Below are positions 21,689-29,612 of a stretch of 34,182 nucleotides of DNA, one piece after another; position 1 is the stretch's first letter; each line of letters starts with the position of its first letter. Location of the stretch: positions 1 through 34,182 of the forward strand of contig JANWHL010000066.1 in assembly GCA_025450405.1 (NCBI GenBank), read 5' to 3'. The stretch is from Ktedonobacterales bacterium (GTDB lineage Bacteria > Chloroflexota > Ktedonobacteria > Ktedonobacterales > JADMIN01). The position numbers were made by a program, and so were the translations under genes. The notes under the pieces are model-generated. The model did no database searches and had not been told where the DNA came from. It worked only from the letters and a program-made list of their open reading frames with translations.

Positions 21689-21704
21689 TTATATCAACAT
21701 TGAC
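21689..21704 (-). promoter_or_regulatory. Putative PadR operator overlapping the padR -10
   Basis: Minus-strand GTCAATGTTGATATAA containing TCAA-CA-TTGA inverted repeat (plus strand 21694..21703); overlaps a TATAAC -10-like element. Confidence 0.5.
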
Positions 21705-21798
21705 TTAATTGTACCGCGGCCGGGGCGTCGCCTCAAGACCATGATCCGCCTTGGGATAGTCCGCGCAGGGGTGGGCCTCTGGCGCGCCAGGCACGACG

Positions 21799-21826
21799 AA
21801 AGCCGGGCGCGAATGCGCCCGGCTTT
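21799..21826 (-). terminator. Rho-independent-type terminator of rpmB
   Basis: AAAGCCGGGCGC-loop-GCGCCCGGCTTT, perfect 12-bp stem, flanking A/T tract, downstream of rpmB on the minus strand. Confidence 0.75.
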
Positions 21827-21918
21827 GGAGTGACCCTCTATCGCGAAGCCCGATGGCTGGCACGAGGCATGCGGTCAGCACCAGAGCGTATGCCGGCGCG
21901 TGGTCGCCGCGCCTCAGC

Positions 21919-22113
21919 CTAGCGGGCCTTCGGCACCTTGACCATCGTGCGCAGACACCGCGTGCAAATGTTCACCGTCCGCATCCGCCCGTCGATCATC
22001 AGATGGCGGTGCTGCACGTTCACCACGAACCGCCGATTGGTCTTGCGGTTCGAGTGGCTGACCTTGTGGCCGTATCCCGGCTTGCGCTCACAGACATCAC
22101 AGCGACCATGCAT
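21919..22113 (-). CDS. rpmB: 50S ribosomal protein L28 (zinc-ribbon type)
   Basis: MHGRCDVCERKPGYGHKVSHSNRKTNRRFVVNVQHRHLMIDGRMRTVNICTRCLRTMVK; two CxxC pairs. Confidence 0.97.
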   Translation of the reverse strand: MHGRCDVCERKPGYGHKVSHSNRKTNRRFVVNVQHRHLMIDGRMRTVNICTRCLRTMVKVPKAR

Positions 22114-22126
22114 GTCGCGCTACCCC

Positions 22127-22156
22127 TTTACACCGAGTGGTGGCGTCCTGTATGAT
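22127..22156 (+). promoter_or_regulatory. Promoter candidate for the asp23 gene
   Basis: TTTACA (22127..22132), 18-nt spacer, TATGAT (22151..22156). Confidence 0.45.
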
Positions 22157-22167
22157 GACACCCCAAG

Positions 22168-22196
22168 AGTATATCATCCGAGCCATGTCCGCGCAA
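22168..22196 (-). promoter_or_regulatory. rpmB promoter
   Basis: Minus strand TTGCGC, 17-nt spacer, TATACT with extended TGA; 55 nt upstream of rpmB. Confidence 0.65.
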
Positions 22197-22292
22197 GACG
22201 GGACCCGCATCCACGACGGTTGGCCGCGCGGGTGACCGGGCGTCCTGGCGCCAGCGGCGCACGAGAGCGCACGAGAAAGAATCGGGGAGACG

Positions 22293-22853
22293 ATGGAGAT
22301 CCGGACCCGGCCCGCCGAGCCGCCGACCTCACCGCCGCCTGGCGCGCGCCTCCGGCCGCCACTGGCGCCGCGATCGCGGCCCGCGCCTCTGGCCCCGCCC
22401 CGCGGCAAGATCGAGGTCTCCGCGCGTGCCATCGCCACGGTGGCTGGCCGCGCCACCACTGAGTGCTACGGCGTGGTCGGCATCGCCGATCGCCACTCGC
22501 GCTTTGTCCGCCTCGAGTTCCTGCCCCCCGAACGCTACGATCACGGCGTGGAAGTGCGCTTCGTCCAGGATCACGTGGCGATCGAGCTGTATGTGGTGCT
22601 GGAGTACGGCCTGCGCATCTCCGAGATCGCCCGCAACCTGATCAAAGATGTCAAATACGCCGTCGAGCGGAGCCTGGGCCTCTCGGTCGTGGAGGTCAAC
22701 GTCAATGTCCAGGGCCTGCGCGTCAGCGATCCACGACCCGGCGATCATGGGGCCGGCGATCATCAGCCTGGCGATCAGGAGGCCGGCGAGCGGCGCGAGC
22801 CCGCGCCGCTTGGTGAGCCCACCGAGCGGGCCGACCGGCGCGAGCGCGGCTGA
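22293..22853 (+). CDS. Asp23/Gls24 family envelope stress response protein
   Basis: GKIEVSARAIATVAGRATTECYGVVGIADR..EVRFVQDHVAIELYVVLEYGLRISEIARNLIKDVKYAVERSLGLSVVEVNVNVQGLRV. Confidence 0.93.
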   Translation: MEIRTRPAEPPTSPPPGARLRPPLAPRSRPAPLAPPRGKIEVSARAIATVAGRATTECYGVVGIADRHSRFVRLEFLPPERYDHGVEVRFVQDHVAIELYVVLEYGLRISEIARNLIKDVKYAVERSLGLSVVEVNVNVQGLRVSDPRPGDHGAGDHQPGDQEAGERREPAPLGEPTERADRRERG

Positions 22854-22882
22854 CCGAGCGCGGCTGACCGAGCGCGGCTGAC
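22841..22882 (+). repeat. Three perfect 14-bp tandem repeats CGAGCGCGGCTGAC over the asp23 stop codon
   Basis: Direct reading; each unit contains TGA, and the asp23 stop is TGA 22851..22853. Confidence 0.9.
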
Positions 22883-23070
22883 CGGGAGCGGCGGGCCGCG
22901 GGCCGGGCCCGTGGCGCGCCTGGAGCCAGCTATGCCACTGTACGCGCCACGTGCGCGGGAGCGAGTGCCACAGGCGCGTTGGGCGCCGCGGGCCAGTCAG
23001 CGCGGGACCTCGTAGGGCGGTCGTGTGAGAGGAACGGAGGGCGGGAGGGGATCGTTGGTCCCCGACGACT

Positions 23071-24831
23071 ATGGCAGGTAAATTCTGGTCGCGCCTCACC
23101 GGCGCGCGCACCAAGCGCATCACGGCGTTCGACGGCCAGGATCTCAAGGGCGCCATGCTGGCCGCCCACGCCTGGCTTCGTGAGCACCGCGACATCATCA
23201 ACGCGCTCAACGTCTTCCCCGTGCCCGACGGCGACACCGGTACCAACATGTCGCTCACGATGGACGCCGCCATCCGCGCCATCGCCGACGCCACCGACAC
23301 CTCCGTCTCCATCATCGCCGAGAAGCTCTCGCGCGGTGCCCTGATGGGCGCCCGAGGCAACTCCGGCGTCATCACCTCCCAGATCCTCCGCGGCATCAGC
23401 AACGGCATCGACGGCAAGGACACCATCACCCCCGCTGACTTCGCGGCCGCCCTCGGCCTCGCCGCCCAGATGGCCTATCGCGCCGTCATCAAGCCGGTGG
23501 AGGGCACCATCCTCACCGTCGTGCGTGAGAGCGCCGAGGCCGCCCAGCGCAGCGCCGCCGGCGGCGCCGACATGACCGTGCTCCTGACCGACATTGTCAC
23601 CGCCGCGCGAGCCGCCGTGGCCAAGACCCCCGACCTCCTGCCCACGCTCAAGCAAGCCGGCGTCGTGGATGCCGGCGGCCAGGGGCTCACCACCATCTTT
23701 GAGGGCATGCTCCGCTTCGTCCGCGGCGAGCCTACCCAGCTCTCGCCCGCCCAGGAGCGCGCCGAGTCCGAGGATGTCCACCGCGGCCGCGTCTCCATCG
23801 AGGAGGAGTACGGCTACGAGGTCGTCTTCCTCCTGCGCGGCGAGAACCTGAACATCGACGAGATCCGCGACACCATCACCCGTATGGGCGGTGTCTCCAC
23901 GGTCGTCGCCGGCGATACGCGCCTGCTCAAGGTCCACACGCATACCCAGCACCCCGGCGAGATCCTCGATTATGGGGTCAGCCTGGGCAGCCTCCAGGAC
24001 ATCAACATCGAGAACCTCCAGGAGCAGAGCCTGCGCTATGCCGCCGAAGGCGCCCGCGAGCGCGGCGAGACGGAGGCGACACCAGGCGCCAATGGCGCGG
24101 CCGCTGGTGGCGCGACTACCGCGGCGGGCACCGCCGTGGCCGTGCCGCCCGCTCCCACCGCGCGCCGTGAGATCGGCGAGGTCGCCACCGTCGCGGTGGC
24201 GGCTGGCGACGGCTGGCGCCGGGTCTACGAGAGCCTGGGCGTTGCCGCCATCGTGCCCGGCGGCCAGACGATGAACCCGAGCACGCAGGAGCTCCTCGCC
24301 GCCGTCGAGAGCGTCCCCTCGCCCAAGGTGATTCTGCTGCCCAATAATGGCAATGTGATCATGAGCGCGCGCCAGGTGGAGCAGCTCACCCAGAAGCAGG
24401 TCTGCGTCGTGCCCAGCCGCTCGCTGCCCCAGGGCGTCAGCGCGCTGCTCGCCTTCAACTTCGACGCCGACTTCGCCGCCAACTGTCGCGCGATGGAGGC
24501 GGCCCTGGGCAATGTCCAGACCGTCGAGATCACGCGCGCCGTGCGCACCGTCGATCTGGATGGCATCCACTGCGATGAGGGTGACATTATCGGCCTCGTC
24601 AACGACCGGCTCGTCGCGGCCGGCCAGGATGGCGACACCGTCATCCGCGCGGCGCTCGGCCGCGCTGAGGTGGAACGCTACGAGATCATCACGCTGTACT
24701 ACGGCGCCGAGACCGACGAAGCCGCCGCGCTAGCCCTGGCCGGCCGCATCCGCGGCTGGTACAACGGGATCGAGGTCGAGGTCGTCAACGGCGGACAGCC
24801 GTACTACGCCTTCATTCTGGCCGTGGAATGA
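23071..24831 (+). CDS. fakA: DAK2 domain protein, fatty acid kinase catalytic subunit FakA/YloV-like
   Basis: INALNVFPVPDGDTGTNMSLTMDAAI; SRGALMGARGNSGVITSQILRG; DAGGQGL; EEEYGYEVVFLLRG; HTHTQHPGEILDYG. Confidence 0.94.
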   Translation: MAGKFWSRLTGARTKRITAFDGQDLKGAMLAAHAWLREHRDIINALNVFPVPDGDTGTNMSLTMDAAIRAIADATDTSVSIIAEKLSRGALMGARGNSGVITSQILRGISNGIDGKDTITPADFAAALGLAAQMAYRAVIKPVEGTILTVVRESAEAAQRSAAGGADMTVLLTDIVTAARAAVAKTPDLLPTLKQAGVVDAGGQGLTTIFEGMLRFVRGEPTQLSPAQERAESEDVHRGRVSIEEEYGYEVVFLLRGENLNIDEIRDTITRMGGVSTVVAGDTRLLKVHTHTQHPGEILDYGVSLGSLQDINIENLQEQSLRYAAEGARERGETEATPGANGAAAGGATTAAGTAVAVPPAPTARREIGEVATVAVAAGDGWRRVYESLGVAAIVPGGQTMNPSTQELLAAVESVPSPKVILLPNNGNVIMSARQVEQLTQKQVCVVPSRSLPQGVSALLAFNFDADFAANCRAMEAALGNVQTVEITRAVRTVDLDGIHCDEGDIIGLVNDRLVAAGQDGDTVIRAALGRAEVERYEIITLYYGAETDEAAALALAGRIRGWYNGIEVEVVNGGQPYYAFILAVE

Positions 24832-24905
24832 GTCCCCCGCCGGCGGGGCGCGCCGGCACAGCGAGCGCCGCCGCGAGCCGATGGGCGCGCGGGGTGGAGG
24901 GCACC

Positions 24906-25751
24906 GTGGCCGTACGCATCGTGGTCGACAGCACAGCGGACATCCCGCGCGATCGCGCCAGCACGCTGGGGATCGAGATCGCCCCGCTGGCGGTGCTCTT
25001 CGGCGACCAGGCTTACCTGGACGGGATCGATCTGGACGGACCGACCTTCTATCAGAAGCTCGCCGCCAGCACCGTCTTGCCCACCACCTCGGCGCCCTCG
25101 CCGGGCATCTTCGAGGAGGCGTATCAGCGGGCCATCGCCGCTGGCGCCACCGCCATCCTCTCCATCCACCTCGCCAGCGCCCTCAGCGGCACCTTGCAGG
25201 CGGCTCGCACCGCCGCCCAGGTGGTGAGCCAGCGCAGCGGCATCCCCATCGAGCTGGTGGACTCCGGCACGGTCAGCGCCGGCTTTGGCCTGCCCGCCGA
25301 GATGGTCGCCGCCGAGGCGCTCCAAGGCAAGGGTCTGCCCGAGCTGAAGGCCCGCGCCGAGAGCCTCTGCCGCCGCGCCCGCATCTACGCCGTCCTCGAC
25401 ACACTGACCTATCTCCAGCGCGGCGGACGCATCGGCCGTGCCCAGGCCATGGTCGGCACGCTCCTCAATGTCAAACCCATCATCGCCGTCCGCGACGGCC
25501 AGGTCGTGCCCGTCGAGAACGTGCGCACCCGCGGCAAGGCCTATGAGCGCATCGGCCAGCTCACCGCCGCGCTCGGTCCGCTGGAGGCGCTCGCGCTCGT
25601 CGAGAGCGACCAGACCGCCGCCCAGCAGCTCACGGCCGTCGTTCAGCGCGTGTGGGATGGCCCGATCGAGGACTTCGCGCTCGGCCCGGTTGTCGGCACC
25701 CACGCCGGGCCCGCCGCGGCGGGCGTGGCGGCCATCCTGCGCGAAGGGTAG
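24906..25751 (+). CDS. DegV family (FakB-like) fatty-acid-binding protein
   Basis: VRIVVDSTADIPRDRASTLGIEIAPLAVLFGDQAYLDGIDL..TSAPSPGIFEEAY; LDTLTYLQRGGRIGRAQAMVGTLLNVKPII. GTG start 24906. Confidence 0.93.
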   Translation: MAVRIVVDSTADIPRDRASTLGIEIAPLAVLFGDQAYLDGIDLDGPTFYQKLAASTVLPTTSAPSPGIFEEAYQRAIAAGATAILSIHLASALSGTLQAARTAAQVVSQRSGIPIELVDSGTVSAGFGLPAEMVAAEALQGKGLPELKARAESLCRRARIYAVLDTLTYLQRGGRIGRAQAMVGTLLNVKPIIAVRDGQVVPVENVRTRGKAYERIGQLTAALGPLEALALVESDQTAAQQLTAVVQRVWDGPIEDFALGPVVGTHAGPAAAGVAAILREG

Positions 25752-25806
25752 CGCGATTAGCGCGGCGGCGATCGCCAGGCCCACGACCCAGGGAGGGGGC
25801 GCGCCC

Positions 25807-26205
25807 ATGCCACGGTTCTTCACGCGTGCCGAGGCCGACGCGCTGCTCCCGCGCCTCGATCCCGTGCTCGTCGAGCTGCGTGACCTCCGTGCCGAGCTGA
25901 GCACCGAGGAAGAAGCGCTGGGCCAGCTGCGCCAGCGGATGCTCGGGAATGGCCACGGCCTCCAGGGCGCTCTCACCCGCCACCGGGCCCGCGCCGCCGA
26001 GATCGTCGCCGCCATCAACGAACGCGTGCGCCAGATCAACGGCTGGGGCGTCCTGGTCAAAGACCTCGAGATGGGCCTGGTGGATTTCCCCACCGAGCGC
26101 GACGGTGAGGAGGTCTACCTCTGCTGGCGCCTGGGCGAGCCGCGTGTCGCCTGGTGGCACTCTATCGAGGGCGGCTTCGCCGCGCGCGAGCCCCTCGAAG
26201 ATTAG
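25807..26205 (+). CDS. DUF2203 domain-containing protein
   Basis: MPRFFTRAEADALLPRLDPVLVELRDL..VKDLEMGLVDFPTERDGEEVYLCWRLGEPRVAWWHSIEGGFAAREPL. Confidence 0.92.
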   Translation: MPRFFTRAEADALLPRLDPVLVELRDLRAELSTEEEALGQLRQRMLGNGHGLQGALTRHRARAAEIVAAINERVRQINGWGVLVKDLEMGLVDFPTERDGEEVYLCWRLGEPRVAWWHSIEGGFAAREPLED

Positions 26206-26705
26206 AGCGTCACACGCCCATTGCCCGCCGGCATCGTGAAGCGCATGAATCCGCCATTCGCCAGGCGTGTGCAGACCACGCCCATGGTGTAGAACAGCGC
26301 CAGCACCACCAGCACGATCCCCTCGTTCAGCGCGAACACCACCGGCGCCAGGTGCGTTGCCCCGCTCGCGAAGAACCGCGCCGCGTCCGGCGGTCCCGCC
26401 GCGCCGCCCCAGAGGGTCACGTCGCCCAGCGCCAACGCCACGCCCGCGTCCACCAGCGCGCACACCATGGCGAGCTGGGGTCCCAGCTTCCAGAAGCGGC
26501 GGCTCATCTTCTCGCGCCGCGTGGACTTCACCCGCATGGCGGCCCAGACTGGGGGTGCGAGCCAGAGCACGAGGCGCGCGACCAGGACCGCCGGAAAGAG
26601 CCAGAACGGCCAGAACGCGGTGGGCACCATGGCCAGCAGCCGCCCGGCCAGGAAGATCACCGCCCCCTCAGCGGCGGCGCGACGCATCGTCGTCGTGCGG
26701 AACAT
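26202..26705 (-). CDS. Small membrane protein, unknown function
   Basis: MFRTTTMRRAAAEGAVIFLAGRLLAMVPTAFWPFWLFPAVLVARLVLWLAP.., 3-4 TM segments. Confidence 0.65.
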   Translation of the reverse strand: MFRTTTMRRAAAEGAVIFLAGRLLAMVPTAFWPFWLFPAVLVARLVLWLAPPVWAAMRVKSTRREKMSRRFWKLGPQLAMVCALVDAGVALALGDVTLWGGAAGPPDAARFFASGATHLAPVVFALNEGIVLVVLALFYTMGVVCTRLANGGFMRFTMPAGNGRVTL

Positions 26706-26916
26706 GCGGGCTCCTCTGGGGGGCATCGGGGTGGTGCCAGTTGAATAGTCGCGGCGGCTTTCCTGGTGGTCGTCGCCGTGGCATCGCTGCGGTGGCATCG
26801 AAGCGGTGGCACCTATATCGTAGCCCAGAGCCACCCGGTGGGCGCCATGCCCCCCTCTGGAGACCGCCACGGATGTGCCGCGCCCTGAGGGCAACCTCAC
26901 GCCGGTTCCGCCTCAG

Positions 26917-26963
26917 CCACTCTTTTCCGGCCTCTGTGTCCTCTGTGTCCTCATTGTGATTCT
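26917..26963. repeat. Dispersed repeat CTCTGTGTCCTCTGTGTCCTCATTGTGATT, copy 2
   Basis: Similar to 10614..10660. Confidence 0.6.
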
Positions 26964-26996
26964 CTGCCGGTAATCGCGGATCGGGCCGCGATGCCG

Positions 26997-27815
26997 CTAC
27001 CGCAGCCAGCCCTCAGTGTCCGGAGACCGGTGTCGGCCAGTGTCGCCGCGGTGGGCGCCCGCCGGGGCCGCCGCCGGCATGCGCGGCATCGGGTCGGCCA
27101 TGCCCTGCCCGCCGCCCATCGCCGCGGGATTTGGTCGCTGGGCCACCCCCATCATCGCCAGGAACCGCGCCGCGAACGCGTGCGGGTTGGCCGCGAAATC
27201 CGCGAACGCCCGGGCGCGATTGGTGATGGCCATCCAGCTCCCGCGCTCGATCAACTGCGGGGGCACCAGCAGCTCGCCCAGCGCCAGGGTGCGCACCGGC
27301 AGCGCCAGATACTCGCCGAGATTCTCCGGCGTGAACCCGCCGGAGACCTGCAAGCTAATGTGCGTGAGCTGGCGCAGCAACGCGCGGACATAGGCCGGCC
27401 CGCCGAACGCCTCGCCGGGAAAGAGCTTGACCATCTCGGCCCCGGCGCGTTGCGCCGTGATGATCTCCGAGGGGGTCAGCGCGCCCAGGATGCAGGCCAC
27501 GTTGGCATCGCGGCAGGCCGGGACGAGGTCCGGCGAAAAGATCGGCGAGGAGATGAACCGCGCCCCGCACGAGATGACCTCGCGTGCCTGGTTCGCATCG
27601 AGCACCGCCCCCGCGCCAACCAGCACATCCGTGCGCGTCGACAGGTGGCTGACGATCTCTGGCGCGCCCGGAATCGTCAGCGAGACCTCGATGGTCGTGA
27701 TCCCCGCCGCCGCCAGGGCGTCCACCACCCCCAGGGCCTGGACGGCGGTTTGCGTCCGCACCTCCGCCACCAACCGGCGGCGCTCCATCACGGTGACGAT
27801 CTCGTGTGGGATCAT
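26997..27815 (-). CDS. Bifunctional KHG/KDPG aldolase-like protein with C-terminal extension
   Basis: VQALGVVDALAAAGITTIEVSLTIPGAPEIVSHL..VLVGAGAVLDANQAREVISCGARFISSPIFSPDLV; Schiff-base Lys in EMVKLFPGEAFGG. Confidence 0.92.
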   Translation of the reverse strand: MIPHEIVTVMERRRLVAEVRTQTAVQALGVVDALAAAGITTIEVSLTIPGAPEIVSHLSTRTDVLVGAGAVLDANQAREVISCGARFISSPIFSPDLVPACRDANVACILGALTPSEIITAQRAGAEMVKLFPGEAFGGPAYVRALLRQLTHISLQVSGGFTPENLGEYLALPVRTLALGELLVPPQLIERGSWMAITNRARAFADFAANPHAFAARFLAMMGVAQRPNPAAMGGGQGMADPMPRMPAAAPAGAHRGDTGRHRSPDTEGWLR

Positions 27816-27877
27816 CCTGGCCCTCCCCCTTCGCGGCCCCGCGCCGCCCTTGCCACCGCGCCCTGAAGCTCTTCACC

Positions 27878-27886
27878 ATCGTATCA
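27878..27886 (-). promoter_or_regulatory. Candidate extended -10 (TGATACGAT) of the KDPG aldolase gene
   Basis: 62 nt upstream of the start at 27815. Confidence 0.35.
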
Positions 27887-28150
27887 CGCCTGACCAGATC
27901 GCGCGCCGCCGATTGGCCACAGGTCCACATCAGCTTGGCCACAGCGGCGCCTCAGTCCGGTACGTCATGCTGCCTCTGGCGCTCGCTCCCGTCCTGGGTT
28001 ATGCTGTCGCCGTCACCATCGCCGCGATCGTCGGCGCGCGGGCCGTGATGTCCGCCGCCGCCGAAATGGCTCACCCGGGCGAGATCGCCGCAATCGTCGC
28101 CGTGCGGGCCGGGGGCGCACTGTGGACGCCGTCGAAGACAAGGAGACCCG

Positions 28151-29458
28151 ATGAGGCCACTCAATAGGCCGATCACCCCGCTCGCCGGTGCCGCGGCCGA
28201 GAGCGTGTCAGCGGGCGACGCGCCGCGGTCGTCGTGGGCGCACCGGCGCGATGTCGCGCTGACCGTGCTCATCTGGATCGTCGTCACCGCCATGGTTCTG
28301 TGGGCCGCGGCGCACGTGGTCCACGCCCTCCTCGTCCTGGTGATCGCCGGCCTGCTCGCCTACGCCCTGATGCCGCCGATCGCGTACCTCAGCCGCTGGA
28401 TCCCCCGTCCCATCGCGGTCGTCGTCATTTACCTCCTCGTCCTGGCCGTCGTCGGCGCCATCGGCTACGCCGTCATCAACACAGCGGTCGTCGAGCTCAC
28501 CGCGTTGGCTGAACACATCCGCGAACTGCTCACGCCCAACCAGGCGGGCATTGCCCCGCTCGTCGCCGAGCTGGAGGCGTTGGGCATTCCCCGAGCGCAA
28601 ATTGACGCCTTCGCCCAGCAGCTCGCCGCGCAGATCCAGGCGGGAGCGCAGGGCGCGCTGCCGCTGCTGAGCGCTTTCGTCACCGTCACGCTGAGCGCCA
28701 TGCTCGACACCGTATTGGTGGTCGTCCTCAGCATCTACCTTCTGGCCGACGGGCGCCGTGTCGCCGGCTGGCTGCGCGCCAACGCGCCGACACGTTACCG
28801 GCCACGCGTCACGCTCCTGCTCCACATCGTGGAGCGCGTCGTCGGCGGCTACATTCGCGGTCAGGTGCTCCTCTGCGCCCTGATCGGTGTGCTGGTTGGC
28901 GGCGGCATGGCGGTCCTGGGTGTGCCCTATGCCGTGTTGCTGGGCGTGCTCGCGTTCATCCTCGAGTTCATCCCCAACCTGGGCACGCTGGTCTCCGGCG
29001 CGATCTGCGTCCTCGCCGCGCTGACACAAGGCTGGGTGCTCGCGCTCGTCGTCCTCGGCTACTTTGTGTTCGTTCATGTCATCGAGGGCTACATCGTCGG
29101 TCCGCGCATCGTGGGCCGCGCCGTGGGGGTGCATCCCGCCGTCTCCATCGTCGCGCTGCTGGCTGGCGCCGAGCTTTTTGGGCTGTGGGGCGCCCTCTTC
29201 GCCTCGCCGGTCGCCGGACTCGCCCAGGCGTTCCTGGCCGCCATCTGGGTCCAGTGGCGCCAGACGCACCTCTCTGAGTACGACGACATGCGATCTCCGC
29301 CGCCGCAAGGTGCGCTCTCGGGGAACGGCGATGCCACGCTCGCGTCCGGGGTGACCGTCGGCGTCCCCGGTGTCGCCCCAGGCAGCGCCCCGGGTAGCGC
29401 GCGCCTGTCCCCCGGATCGTTGCCGGCGCCCGATGATCCCCAACTGCCCGACGCCTGA
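28151..29458 (+). CDS. AI-2E family transporter (PerM-like permease)
   Basis: TM-rich; YALMPPIAYLSRWIPRPIAVVVIYLLVL; YIRGQVLLCALIGVLVGGGMAVLGVPYAVLLGVLAFILEFIPNLGTLVS; VEGYIVGPRIVGRAVGVHPAVSIVALLAGAELFGLWGALFASPVAG (VIEGYIVGPRI in frame). Confidence 0.95.
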   Translation: MRPLNRPITPLAGAAAESVSAGDAPRSSWAHRRDVALTVLIWIVVTAMVLWAAAHVVHALLVLVIAGLLAYALMPPIAYLSRWIPRPIAVVVIYLLVLAVVGAIGYAVINTAVVELTALAEHIRELLTPNQAGIAPLVAELEALGIPRAQIDAFAQQLAAQIQAGAQGALPLLSAFVTVTLSAMLDTVLVVVLSIYLLADGRRVAGWLRANAPTRYRPRVTLLLHIVERVVGGYIRGQVLLCALIGVLVGGGMAVLGVPYAVLLGVLAFILEFIPNLGTLVSGAICVLAALTQGWVLALVVLGYFVFVHVIEGYIVGPRIVGRAVGVHPAVSIVALLAGAELFGLWGALFASPVAGLAQAFLAAIWVQWRQTHLSEYDDMRSPPPQGALSGNGDATLASGVTVGVPGVAPGSAPGSARLSPGSLPAPDDPQLPDA

Positions 29459-29612
29459 TCTGCCGGACGTCTGACGGCGCCCTCGGTCACCAGCCCGGCG
29501 GCGGACGAGGCACGGATCGTGCGGCCCATTGTCTGGGTTGCGCGCGGCCGCGGTGGTCGCTGGGCGACCGTTGTGCTGGTGTTACGAGAATCCCAAAAGG
29601 AGGGCGGCGTAG

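Noticed and set aside
22930-24570. 546-aa minus-strand ORF antisense to fakA; similar cases at 17516..19090, 28208..29443, 19044..20993
   Set aside because: Same GC-rich antisense artefact; low-complexity translations with no domain signature and clear genes on the other strand.
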